From the NCBI GenBank assembly GCA_003049485.1, contig PYST01000439.1, positions 9,035-28,167 on the forward strand: DNA of 19,133 nt. Reading direction: 5' to 3'. Position 1 is the first letter of the stretch, and each line of letters opens with the position of its first letter. Of this stretch, positions 1 to 9,990 are shown piece by piece. The notes beneath the pieces are model-generated. The model worked only from the letters and a program-made list of their open reading frames with translations. It ran no database searches and was not told the DNA's origin. The position numbers and the translations under genes are program-made. This DNA is from Ophioceras dolichostomum. Lineage: Eukaryota; Ascomycota; Sordariomycetes; Magnaporthales; Ophioceraceae.

Positions 1-145
1 TCTGCTCTCGATGGGGATCTGCTCTCGATGGGGATCTGCTCTCGATGGGGATCTCCTCTCGATGGGGATCTCCTCTCGATGGGGATCTGCTCTCGATGGG
101 GATCTGCTCTCAATAGGGATCTGCTCTCGATGGGGATCAGCTCTA
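1..145. repeat. 17-bp tandem repeat array, about 8 copies
   Basis: Eight consecutive 17-bp units lie at 4-20, 21-37, 38-54, 55-71, 72-88, 89-105, 106-122 and 123-139, with consensus GCTCTCGATGGGGATCT and partial units at both ends. Variation is small: the first base is C in units 4 and 5, unit 7 carries two substitutions (CAATAGGG), and unit 8 ends in A. The unit length is not a multiple of three, so the open frames seen across it are an effect of the repeat and not a gene. The array starts at the window edge and probably continues to the left. Confidence 0.95.
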
Positions 146-1240
146 CAGGAGAGACCTTTATATGCCTATACGTCTTATGGGCAATACGGGGGGAAAGGCG
201 GGGAGCGGTGGCCAAAACACCGACGGACCGAGGGGAGGAGAGGGGATGAGGCTCTTCTGTAAGCTTCTGCACGCCAGGTGGCACGCATGACATGAAGCAG
301 TCGGTTCTAGAATACCTCCTATGCAGCGCTGATTAGCGATTGGTAGGGAGGAGTGGGGGGCATAGATTAACTGCTGCAGGCAGACCTTAGAAGAGCTTCT
401 GTGTGGCGGAGAAGTGTCTCGGACTGCGCCGATGCGCGGAGCATTATCGGAACGCTGCTGACGAACGGTACGGTGCGACGGCGACACACTTTCCCTCGAC
501 CAGACCCTAGGCAGCGTTTAAAGCCGCGTCAGCGGGTGGCCACACAGTTATCGCCTTCGAGTCTGCTTGGTGGTAATGCGACCATGCTGGTGGTGAGGGG
601 AAGCAGCATCAACCGTATGTATGCTGGGCCAATCAATGGCGGCACTTCCCGAGCGAGCATGCAGAGCAGAGCAGCATCAGTACCACGTTGCATATAGCCA
701 CCGCATCTCTCTGCTCTGGCAGTGGTCCCTGTATTTGGAGTGGTGCTTGTAGTATGCAGCGGCTGCCAAGGAGAGCGGCCCAAGAGCGTGGCAAGTGTGC
801 CCAACCACATACTTTTGGAGACCTACTACACACCCGTCGTTAGGAATCATCGGGAGATAATTACTCATCGTACGTATTGTACCCTGCCTGTATCCGCTTC
901 CAGCCATTACTCTGCTATTACTCTGCTATTATTTGCTACCTACCTAGGTACCAAGCCACCTACATAGAACGACTTAGAGTCTCTTATATCCATATCCCGT
1001 CTACTCTTACGAGTGTGAAAACTGTCTGAGCCCAAAGAGAATGGGGGCTTCTGCACAATGGCCGCACGCCTCCGTAAAGCCCTTCACATTATAGCTCTGG
1101 GAGAAGGGGGAAGGGGAGGGGGAAAGCGGAAGGCATGTATCCTAACGACGTGTGCTACCAACGGGAATGTCCCGAAATACCTATCTCGACCTCACTCTAG
1201 CAGATATCAAACACGACCTCATTCCTCGCCACGCCTTCTC
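146..1240. other. Region without a supported gene
   Basis: Open frames here (for example 401-697 on +, 529-810 on -) have no recognisable motif, no signal peptide and no splice pattern, and I treat them as chance. An 11-bp unit (CTCTGCTATTA) occurs twice in tandem near 910-931, followed by a TACCTAGGTA palindrome near 943-952. Low-complexity G-rich sequence lies near 1098-1125. The right part is probably the 3' flank of the HET gene that ends at 1241. Confidence 0.6.
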
Positions 1241-3182
1241 TTACAGCTCGCCGTTCATCCCGCCCTGGATATAGGCGTCCCCAACCATCCGGTAGAGCTG
1301 ACGTCCCTCAGTTCCGCCATCCACCGCGCGCAAGATAGTAAAGACTCGGCTACCGAACAAGAGTACGGCGATATCTCCCTCTCTGACGTAGCGCGGGCCG
1401 ACTCCAAATCTCAGCGTCGGGGAGCCTGAGATCTCGAAGAAGGCTCCCTGCATGCATGCCTTTAAGATCGCCACGACACACTCCATGAAAAATGGCAAAT
1501 CTCTCACAGGGCCCGACGGAGAAGCCCTTCCTAGGAGCACGGCGAACGAGTGCCCCGTCTCCTGGGGTGTCGACACATTAGCACTGGAAGAACTGCTCTG
1601 AAAGTCACCAGCTTCCTCCGAGACGCCAGCCATCGCAATGGCCCCCTCCAGAACGCCTCGAAGGACCTCTCATCCAGTGACTTGCCCAGCTGACCCATCG
1701 CTAGCAAAAGCTTATCCAATACTTGCCTGAAAAGACTTCGGCGCTTTCTACTACTACAACTGCCAGCAGAAGCGGATTCCGTATTGTCGCGATCTAACCC
1801 CGACGAAGACGGTCCGACAACCACCTTGTTCAACGAGCCTACGAGGCAGCCCCGGCACGCATGACGTCGTCGTCCTCGCCGCAGAATTCAACCTCAGCTG
1901 CCAGACTGCCCGAAGCCCGAAAGCGTCTCATCCGCATGGGGTTGGAGCTGCGGTTGTGGCCACGGAGCTGAGGGGTCCACGAGGGCGGCGCATCGGGCCC
2001 GTCTAGTAGCTCGTCGCGGCTGCACCGGATCAATTCTAGGTTGTTGTCAATGCGCACGAGCTCTCTGACGTACTCCTTGATGAGTGTGCGAAATGGCTTG
2101 TTGTAGTCGACCCGAATGGCTTCCCGATACGTATTGTGAGCCAGGTTCAGGAGGGCATATATGAGGCCGCGCGGATCAGTCGCCTGGAGGGAGAATGCGC
2201 AATCAACAGGCCAGCCCAGCCTCGGCGCACCTCCCTCCCGATGATAATCCTCCAGGAGAGTCCCCATCATCCAGCCTGCAGGCCAAGAAAACAACTCACC
2301 GCCTTCTCCAAAACCCACACGCATGCCGAAGATAGGAGCTGGAAGTGGACCCCCCTGCGAGCCGTCGACTGCGTGATGTATCAGCCATAGTGCGCAGCAA
2401 GCTCCATCGAACAAGGCCTTCTCCAGAGTCTGATTTCCGCAGCAGATCAGGCAGGGGCTGCCGCGTCCGAACTGCTCGCGGGCTGCCAGTTCCTGTAGCA
2501 CCCACGCCCTGGTCCAGTAAGGCCTCTTGAAGATTGTTATCATAGCCGCGCGGGCACCTTCTGCATTCCGGATCCTGGCCTTGGACATGAGCCCTTTCAA
2601 GGAGGCTAAAGTGCTCTCAAACGTGCTATCTTGGCCAGACCGGATGATCTCGAGCAGATCTTCGTGCTGAGCCATCCAGCTCCCAAGAGCGCGAATGTAG
2701 GCGATGCCGTCGCTGCTATCCTCACTAGCCAGGCCGATCCAAGCCAGCACATTCGCAGCGTCGGAGAAAATTCGAAACATCACCCCCACCTGCTGCTCTC
2801 TCTCGCGCGTATTCTCCTGGTCGATGCAGAGGGCGTCCACCCACAGCTGCCTCGGCTGGTGAGAGTCGCGCGCTGGTCGCAAGTGTCGCAGTGCCGACTC
2901 GAGATTGACGGTCACTTCGTGATGACGACCGCCTAGGCGAACTGGTAACCGTTTTGTTGGATCGCCCCAGACGTAGGAAAGGGCTTCGTACGAGGGATTG
3001 GCATCGAGTGAAACATGCTGCAGCGAGCAGATGATGTCGCCATCCCAGTCGTCGGGTTCAAGCATCAAAATTCGAATCTCTGACGGGGCGAGCGGCTGAT
3101 ACTGAAAAGTCCCCGCGGTCGCGCCATCTCGCGGTGATGAAGCCAACGCCATCGTGATCGGACTATTATCAACGATGTTCAA
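1241..3182 (-). pseudogene. HET-domain (heterokaryon incompatibility) protein, two frame breaks
   Basis: The family acts in the cytoplasm, where HET domains trigger cell death after fusion of incompatible hyphae; the partner here is unknown. The first 447 codons (3182 to the stop at 1839) are open and carry a full HET domain: YEALSYVWGDP at residues 64-74, LWVDALCIDQ at 113-122, WIG at 148-150, RPYWTRAWVLQE at 220-231, and DPRGLIYALL at 336-345. The conserved C-terminal part follows in other frames. RGCLVGSLNKVVVG lies in a second frame until about 1650 and ends in EAFWRG. A third frame then runs to the stop at 1241 with VGPRYVREGDIAVLLFG and YRMVGDAYIQGGMNGE, the usual HET tail. Both switches need one extra base: near 1850-1858 and at the C5 run 1642-1646. 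No GT-AG intron of usable length fits. With both bases added the gene is exactly 648 codons. It may be a decaying gene, an assembly error, or a truncated protein that keeps the HET domain. The start at 3182 is the first ATG; a second lies at 3152. Confidence 0.85.
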
Positions 3183-3645
3183 TAGATGCTAACCGAATAT
3201 ATCTGATATGAGCACAATAGCTGAGCGTGATGAGCCACCTCACGGATAGGGAGACAGGTTGATGAAACCAGTTGGGGAGCGGCCAGACCTGGGTAAGGCA
3301 GACAGACAACTTGCGAGGGACGGACGGGAGGAGGGGTTGTGCGGTCAGCTGTGAGCCGAACTGAACACCGCCACCAGAACTATGCACTCATGCCCAATGA
3401 GGAGTGTCCAAACAGCTGCGGATGAACCTAGCCAGCAGGCCAATGAAAGCGCTCAACAACGTGACGCATTTTTCAGTGTTCAAATATTTACACAAGAATG
3501 GAAAGGGCTCCCGATCCGAAGCGGCCAAGCACCGACGCCAACATCACCTCCACCATCACAACCACAACCACAACCACAACCAATTTCCAAGCGCTCCCAA
3601 ATGCTTCCCTCCCTCGCCCTCCTAGCAGCCCCTTGCTTCTTCGCC
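3183..3645. other. Intergenic, upstream of the HET gene
   Basis: This 463-bp space lies between the start of the HET gene and the stop of SSP1, both on the minus strand, so it holds the HET promoter and the SSP1 3' end. A CACAAC microsatellite (about four 6-bp units) lies at 3557-3582. No separate gene is seen; the open frame 3382-3723 on the plus strand runs through the microsatellite and into the last SSP1 exon. Confidence 0.6.
3557..3582. repeat. (CACAAC)n microsatellite
   Basis: A little over four copies of a 6-bp CACAAC/ACAACC unit in direct tandem, preceded by CACCATCA-type sequence. It lies in noncoding DNA just beyond the 3' end of SSP1. Confidence 0.9.
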
Positions 3646-4730
3646 TCACGGCTTAGCGCACTTTCCACTCTTGCAGACGAAATCGTCCGAACAGTCGTTC
3701 TCAGTTTGGCACGCGCATCCTAATCATCGCTCAACATCATCAGCATTATCGCCACGATAATGGAGCACAAGTTGTATCTCAGGGACCTCACTCAAGCGCA
3801 AACGACAGAACGTGGAAAGGATATTGACCAAGAAGAAAAGGGCTAGCTCACCAATGCAATGACCCGCCCAGGAGCACCCAGTCTGGCACGTGCCAGGATC
3901 GGTCGTGCCAGGGTCGGTCGGGCCACCGCCACCACCACCACTACCGCTTCCGCTGCAGCTCCCCGCCGCACCGGGGAAGGTCGCGCTGGTCTTGCAGACG
4001 CCGTTGCTGAAGAGGGCAGTGGCTGGATGTTGAAGTCGTCCATGTTAGCAACACTAGAGTAGGTACCTACTCATCCGAGAAATATCTCCGGGGGGAAAGG
4101 AAAATTCGCAATAGAAAGGAAACTTACTGTCGACAGCCAAGTTATTCGGCGGGTTCCTCACAACTGCCTGCCCCTGACCAGGCGTCAGGGAGTTCTCGCA
4201 GTTGATCTGCGTCTGTCCACCGCCAGAGGTGTTGGATCCGGTCCAGATGTCGATATGCAGGATGCCCTGGTTCCAGTCGGATGCTGCCGCCGTGATACAA
4301 AAAAAACAGTCAACAAAAAGATCTCTCCTCAGTCCACGCTTTGTCCCCGAAAGTAGCGAGAATCCTCGTGACCACACCGTGATCACCCGCAGTTAATGGG
4401 GTAGGTAGGGAAGCCTCAATAAAACCTACTGCACTGAGCGCACGTATCCTCCATCCGCAGATACTTTTTCAGATAAGGCGAGTACACGATCTCGCAGTCC
4501 TTGTACTGGCCCCTCGCCGTCGCGAACGTCAGCGGGTCCGCGAACGTCCCCGTGCCGCCTGCCTTGAAGCCGCGCCCTCCGCAGGCGATGGCCGTGCCCG
4601 GGCCGGGAGGGTCGTTGTCGGGCCAGCCGTAGAAGGTGTAGCGGATGTTGGTTTGGACTTGGCAGGACTGTGCGGAGGTGAGGCCTGGGAGGAGGAGGAG
4701 GAGAGGGGAGAGGGAGAGGGTGGACTTCAT
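3646..4730 (-). CDS. Secreted cysteine-rich protein with C-terminal Cys module (SSP1, intact)
   Basis: Four exons on the minus strand: 4730-4430, 4283-4128, 4022-3852 and 3719-3646, 702 nt and 233 residues. All three introns are phase 1 with donors GTAGGT, GTAAGT and GTGAGC; intron 2 has a GCTAAC branch site. Residues 1-21 are a signal peptide (MK, a run of Leu, then TSAQ), so the product should be exported. The core has YTFYGW (31-36), GTGTFADPLTFA (60-70), IVYSPYLKKYLRMEDTCAQC (81-100), then SDWNQG and HIDIWTG. The spacing recalls double-psi beta-barrel (barwin/expansin-like) secreted proteins; this is my inference from pattern, not a proven fold. A Gly/Ser/Pro linker near 175-197 joins a tail of eight cysteines (about 198-231), which resembles an add-on binding module. 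I recall similar hypothetical secreted proteins in other ascomycetes; the function is unknown. Two damaged paralogues lie at 6280-7039 and 9991-10750. Confidence 0.85.
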
Positions 4731-6279
4731 CTTGAGGTTCAGGACTAAGCTATGTTGGTTGAGGTGCGAGGATCTTGATGTGCTTTTGACCAGGGGTTTG
4801 GAGCTCAGGGTGCGCGTTTCCAAGGTGAGGCCTGCCTCCTTTTGTATTCGCCCAGGAGGTGTGCCTCGATACACGACTTAGTAGTATGATGCCGGACCAT
4901 GAAGCTAACAGTAGCTCTCTTTGAACTCGCATCATTCTATTTCCACTTACGCTCACGCCGAATCTCCCGTCTTCTCCCCCGAGTTGCCTTTTCCAGATTC
5001 GTTGATGAGTTCATCGACTTTCATCGCCGCTCTGACAGTGGTACTGATGCTCCTGTTACCCATTTCTGTGGCCTCGACAAGGGAGTGGGCTACAACATAT
5101 CCCTACCTATCCTCCCTAATGGTTTCATTCTACAAGAAATCGCTACGGACGCCTTTCTTCACACCTGATTTCAGCTCCTGGCAATTGTCCAGGGGACCTG
5201 CCCAACTGGACGACCAGGGGTCGAGTGTTCTGAGAGCCGCACGAAATCGCGATATAAGTCACGCTTTTCTCCCTGTCCTAGGTGTGGCTGAAAGAGGGAA
5301 CAAGAAAAAGGGGCGGGGGCTGGCAGGGATTGGACGTTGTGTCGTTAGTCGCCTCGTAAATCCCTGTCACCCCATTCGCTCGGGTCAGGGGCTCCCTTTT
5401 GCTGGCAGCCTAAAACATCGGTCCTAACTTCACACCCCTGAATTTCCCGCAAGGCACACAAAATTTGTGAAACATTGTTATACTCCCAGGGATGGCAGCT
5501 CCCATGGGTCGAACACGCCACGGGTCGAACGGTAGCAACTCCAGGGGCCGACTTCGACGTGTACCAGGGGAGAACAGTCTTCGGACAGGTGAACAACACC
5601 ACCCGACCGGGGCAATCGGACAACCCCGGAGCAAGGCCGATCGATCCCTGACTTGTCCTAGAGAAAGAACCCGCCGACTTCCGCAACAGAATCCGAGGGA
5701 TAATTAACAGTGACCAACAGTTGTGCAAAGTCGGCATATTCGCACTCGGACTAGGCCGCCAGATGTAAACGATTGCATTCCATTTTGGGCAGGTGAGGCT
5801 AATGACGGTCTATTAGGCAAACCGCCGAATGAAGCACATATCCAGATATTACGATCAACGCCATACAACCGCGTCAAGCCGTTCTTGCCATCAAGCGAGG
5901 AACGCACTCTCAAAGTACAAAAGGTAAGCCCACTAACCCAACTACCTAACGCCCTTGCGCTTCCATATAAAGGTGATGGCAACATGTCCGTTTCCCACAT
6001 CGCTGTTGTAGCGCCCCCTCACGTGTGCCATCCTTGAAACGGCCGTGCAACCAGTCTGTTCCCAAGGCCATCTACTCAAGGACAGCGTGTCAGGTTTACG
6101 AAAGCGGTTGATTACGTTACCATACGACCTTTTCTCCCAGATCAATTCCACGATAGCCTGTAGAGATAGCCTCTTTTTTCATCACTTTCAGCTAGCTTTG
6201 CAATACGACGATTTTGAGACCAGGAGGCTCCAGACCCCTTCTTTTGATACGTGAGATCACGTATTTTGGCCTCTCGAGA
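4731..6279. other. Region without a supported gene; weak coding-like relics
   Basis: The left end is the SSP1 promoter. On the plus strand one frame is open from 5442 to a TGA at 5649-5651 and again to a TAA at 5766-5768; the second part contains FRNRIRGIINSDQQLCKVG, which looks protein-like but matches nothing I recognise. A sequence with the form of a fungal intron (GTAAGC donor, CTAAC, AG acceptor) lies at 5924-5972, but the frames after it close quickly. An open frame at 6045-6254 is likewise unidentified. This may be an eroded gene or transposon, or chance. Confidence 0.4.
4838..4846 (-). promoter_or_regulatory. Possible TATA-like element of SSP1
   Basis: On the minus strand the sequence reads AATACAAAAGG about 110 bp before the SSP1 start codon at 4730. 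It is the only TATA-like stretch in the near upstream region. Position is plausible for a fungal core promoter, but one short match is weak evidence. Confidence 0.3.
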
Positions 6280-7039
6280 TCATTTGCGCGTGCTAGGCGT
6301 GACACAGCGGGCGCTGGCGCCGAAGAGGGCACGTTCAGTGTGGCAGTACTTCATGCTGTCGAATAGAGCAACGTCTGTGGGTCAAGAAAAGTAGACAATT
6401 TAGTCGCAGCCGCGACGTTACGTGGTTAATAAATAGGCAGAGGACTGATGGAACAAGCATACTAACCTTTCAGTACAGGGAGCCTAGCCGTGGGAGGGTT
6501 GATCATGACCTCCTGTTTGATAGCGAGCAAGGACTTGCAAGTCTCGAGGTCCTCGCCCGAATCCCAGTTGCCAGGGCCCAGGAAAATGCGAATGGTATTG
6601 TCGCCTATCCGTCCCATGTTTTGTGTAAAATGCGACGGTCGTCAGCGAGGGTCGATGTATTATTTCACGATAGCAAGATAGTTGTAGAATTCACCACAGT
6701 CCTCACACAAGTCGACCATACGCATTTACTTCCTCAGGAAAGGCGAGTAGGTGAGCTGACACGGTGTGAAATGGGTGCTGTCACCCGTCATCCTTGGCGG
6801 CGAAGATGAGCGGCTCTTGCGGCGTGCCAGGCCACTCCTCGACGGTTCCCCCGGAGCCTTCTGGCAGTCGTACATGACTTGGCCTAGGCTCTCGCCCTTG
6901 GTTTGGCTCCAGCCGTAGAACTCGTACTGGATGTCATTGATGACCAGGCAGTTGTCTGTCTGCGCGGAGGTGAGACCCGCGAGGAGAGCCAGGAGGGCAG
7001 GGCCAGGAGCTTGATGGTTGAGGTGGTTGCTGTCTTCAT
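6280..7039 (-). pseudogene. Secreted protein paralogue SSP2, nonsense codon plus frame breaks
   Basis: Exons align with SSP1: 7039-6695, 6604-6467 and 6374-6280, with two phase-1 introns (6694-6605, donor GTGAAT; 6466-6375, donor GTTAGT, acceptor CACAG) at the same sites. The ATG opens MKTATTSTIKLLAL, then one base is missing near 6993-7006 and the frame moves to LLALLAGLTSAQ, a signal-peptide end. NCLVINDIQYEFYGWS follows. A second break lies at the C5 run 6848-6852, where the next frame reads VEEWPGTPQEPLIFAAKDDG; the frame returns near 6784-6787 with HFTPCQLTYSPFL. A TAA at 6728-6726 replaces the Tyr of the family motif K-Y-x-R-M. Exon 2 gives TIRIFLGP; exon 3 gives ALF...ALFGASARC and ends at 6280. 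The linker and Cys tail of SSP1 are absent. Intact splice sites suggest recent loss, or in part sequencing error. Confidence 0.75.
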
Positions 7040-9990
7040 GTTGATGAACGTGTGAAAAGAGACTGGGAGGATTATCTATAGGTGTAAGTATGGAGTAGAA
7101 ACGGAACTGGATGAGTGTTATATAGGGATGTCGTCTTGGAGCTGAAGTAGTGCGTATGTGTTACCAGAACAGGCCCCGAAAGGCCAAAGGGTCCCCTATT
7201 TATCATACCCGGTTTACATCATGGCTACCAATTCCATCGCTTCCTAAAAGAGAACCAATTTTCTCTTCGCGATGCCTTGCCAGCGGCTAAAATCTGATGG
7301 AGCCTCAATGATGTTGAGTATTTGTGCAGAGGCGCTTGCTGGTCCACAATCTTTTCAAATGGGGCCCGTCGTAGTGACATCGCCATCTCATCAACGCCAT
7401 CATCTCACCATTCCCATCATTGCTTAAGGTGAGCATCGGTTGGCAAGCGCCCAAAAGCCACGCCCAATTCACAGGGTACAAAACAAGACCACATAGTCAG
7501 CCGTGGAGTCATTTTTAATACAATTAGTGTTGTCCCCCAGCTTTGAGCACATTTCTCTGTTTCTGTTCGCATCATGGAGTCGTCAGTTTGTGCAGCTGGG
7601 GGCTAAGGAAACAAGCTCCTTGTCCCGACTAGCGCGGCGGCACTTTGACACCGCACAAGGACCTTACACTCTACATGGCCCACCACCAAACCAGCCTCAG
7701 CAAACACGCCAGGCCAAGGAGGGCGAAGCCCCGCGCCTCAACACAAATCAAGCGGCACAATGCCGTCTGGTGTCACTCGCCCCTGAAGTCGACCGTCCAG
7801 GAAGTTCAGTAGTCTCTTTAGGAGATGTTTTTCTCGGGGAAGCCCCTAGTCTACAAGTGGCCCTAAGGCAAGACGGACTAAATAGAAGACGCTTCCCTAA
7901 CTCCCCATCTCTCCACCGCCATCCACCGCCAAAGCCATCCCGACAGTCGAGATAACTCATCGCCGTTGGCATCGTGACTCTGCGATAGCTCGTTGAGAAC
8001 GGGATAGGGTACGCTGCAAGAGATGTTGCACCGGCTACTTACTCCACTCGATATCACTCGAATACTTGCCGATGGAGGTGTCTCTGTCCCGAGGCCGCAG
8101 CCGACGAGAGGTTGGCAACAGCCCAAGAGGGAGGAATGCTACCACTCATCGCCTGCAGTGATGGGCTTATACGTCGCGGGCTGTGTGATGTCGGTGCCGT
8201 TGTACGGCGCAGATTGCGCGGAGGCGGGCCGTGATGTCGATGGAGGCGTGGCTGAGCAGGTCGAGAACGTACGCCGATCAAAGACGGTCAAGAAGTGTCT
8301 GGCAGGACGGACTGGAGGAGCCATGTGACGTCTCTCAAGTGAATGCACGGTTGCCAGCAGATAATCACAGCTAATCATTAAACCCTAATCCTCGGCCTGG
8401 GCCCTGGGGTCATAGCCTTTATCAGTCCAACTTCCTCTCGTTCCTCGCAACAAGAGTTGACAAGGCCAATGGTCTAGCGGTTTCCAACTTCATCCATCGT
8501 CGGCTAGCGACCACTCGTCACAGTTTGAACGCCGGCGGAAGTTGGAAAAAACTAGCCCATGTCAACCCTGGTTGCAATCCCTTTTTTTTTCTGGCTTTTT
8601 TTTAATATTTCTCAAGCCTGAACTTCGAGTCGATCTCCCCACTCAGTCGCATTCTATTTCTTTTGTCTCCAACTTAGAGAGTCCTTTTCAAAACAGGTCT
8701 TCGCAGTCTACATAGAATAAACAACCATTCCGTCTGGCGAGGCTGCTCGCCTGATCAATGGATCCCCCGCTCAAGCCTCATCCTCTCTCCGACTCTGAAA
8801 GATTCCCATTGGAGGAGACCATTGTGAACAGGAAGACAAGGCGGTCGCCGAGGTCACGCGAGGCTCTCCTCTATCAGGTCCATGGGCGGTTGGCGAAGCG
8901 CGATGTGGTCGTCAGCATTGGCTCTAAGTCTAAAAGTGAGATTTTGTGTTGAAGCAGCTGCGGAATGTAGCCTCGTTACTTCTCCGATAAGACTGAGTAA
9001 GTTCGACCTCAGCTCGCTCTATAGCCTTAGCGGGCGCTGCTCTACTTGCCATGGTGTTATTGCCCTAATCGACTGTATCACATGTGACCTCTTAGACCAG
9101 CTTGCCTCCTACCTGCCGCGTATTACGAAGCCCCCATCCATCTCCGAGATATCCAACAGCACAATGTCGACTTGCAGTTACGAATGCACCGTCGGCCCAG
9201 CTAGGTATCTATATGTATTTTAACTCTCGAGAGATTTCTCAGCACGGTTTCATTGCTGCTTATGGTCCACCGCTTTTTCTCCTAAGTGCAGGAGCAACTC
9301 GCTGTTTGGCCGCCAAAAGCTTGAGAAATGAGTCTCCCTTACCAGCGGCTGTCCTCGCTAATGTGATACGTAACGGGGCGGCCATGCTTTAAAGGGATGG
9401 AGCTTGTTGGTCAGTGAGTGCGACAGAGCAATGGTTGGGGTCCGGAGCCGGAGTGCTATTTGCAGATCCATCCTCGGCCTTGTGGCTGATGGAGGAACAG
9501 GGATTTTCTACATCAAAATGAAAAAGAAGGAAAAAACGGCAACTCATCAGCTGAGAACTTCTCCTTACTGGTAAGCATGACGAGTGGTTGTGTTGTTCGC
9601 ATGTCAGTTAGTCCGGTTGATGGGGGATGAGCTGAGCGGCACGGCAGGCCTGCGAAGGTCAGCCCGGGCCGAACATGCAGCCTGCTCATCTCGTCGCATC
9701 GGGGCCGAGAATCCCAGTGTTCCCTACATTGAGGGAGCCCGTTCGGCGGTAGATACCTACCAACGCTTTTTGGGGGAGAAGGTTGGTCGAGGGATATCGA
9801 GTCCCGTCAAGTTTGCAAGGAGGAGGGTGCCAGACTGTAGAAACAGACTGGCATTGATAAATATGAAGAATCGGAGGCCACGACATCACGGAGCATGAGA
9901 AATTTCGGCAAGCAACCCAACAAAACACATCCTTCACCTTCTGCCTGCTAAGAACTCGCTACGAAGTGGCAATCTCTGACCTTATCCACT
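7040..9990. other. Region of about 2.9 kb without a supported gene
   Basis: SSP2 and SSP3 diverge from the two sides of this space. I see no recognisable domain. A plus-strand frame at 8758-8952 (64 codons) follows a pyrimidine-rich leader with two poly-T tracts (about 8580-8605), a layout common before fungal start codons, but the peptide is unidentified. On the minus strand 8324-8139 reads SAPYNGTDITQPATYKPI before a TAG, which faintly recalls Ser/Thr-rich fungal surface proteins, yet the preceding residues are not a hydrophobic signal. Other frames (7503-7955, 8882-9223, 9584-9898) show no motif. Confidence 0.45.
7117..7125 (-). promoter_or_regulatory. TATA box candidate of SSP2
   Basis: On the minus strand the sequence reads CTATATAAC, about 80 bp before the SSP2 start codon at 7039. 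The match to a TATA box and the distance are both good for a fungal promoter, which suggests SSP2 was once expressed. Confidence 0.45.

Noticed and set aside
11..262. Open frames across the tandem repeat
   Set aside because: They arise from the stop-free 17-bp unit and differ only by phase; there is no gene signal outside the repeat.
1838..1865. Very short intron to explain the first frame switch in the HET gene
   Set aside because: The only GT...AG interval there is about 27 nt, too short for a fungal spliceosomal intron and lacking a branch site.
5924..5972. Intron-like sequence suggesting a spliced gene near 5723-6037
   Set aside because: The flanking frames close at once and contain no recognised motif; GT...CTAAC...AG words occur by chance.
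8139..8324. Possible relic of a Ser/Thr-rich surface protein on the minus strand
   Set aside because: Only about 18 residues recall the family, the upstream part is not a signal peptide, and later pieces need several frame changes.
8465..8540. tRNA-like A box (TGGTCTAGCGG) near 8471
   Set aside because: No matching acceptor stem and no GGTTCGANTCC B box at the right distance, so no tRNA can be folded.
8758..8952. 64-codon frame behind a poly-T and pyrimidine-rich leader
   Set aside because: The promoter layout is suggestive but the peptide matches no family I know and no exon could be joined to it.
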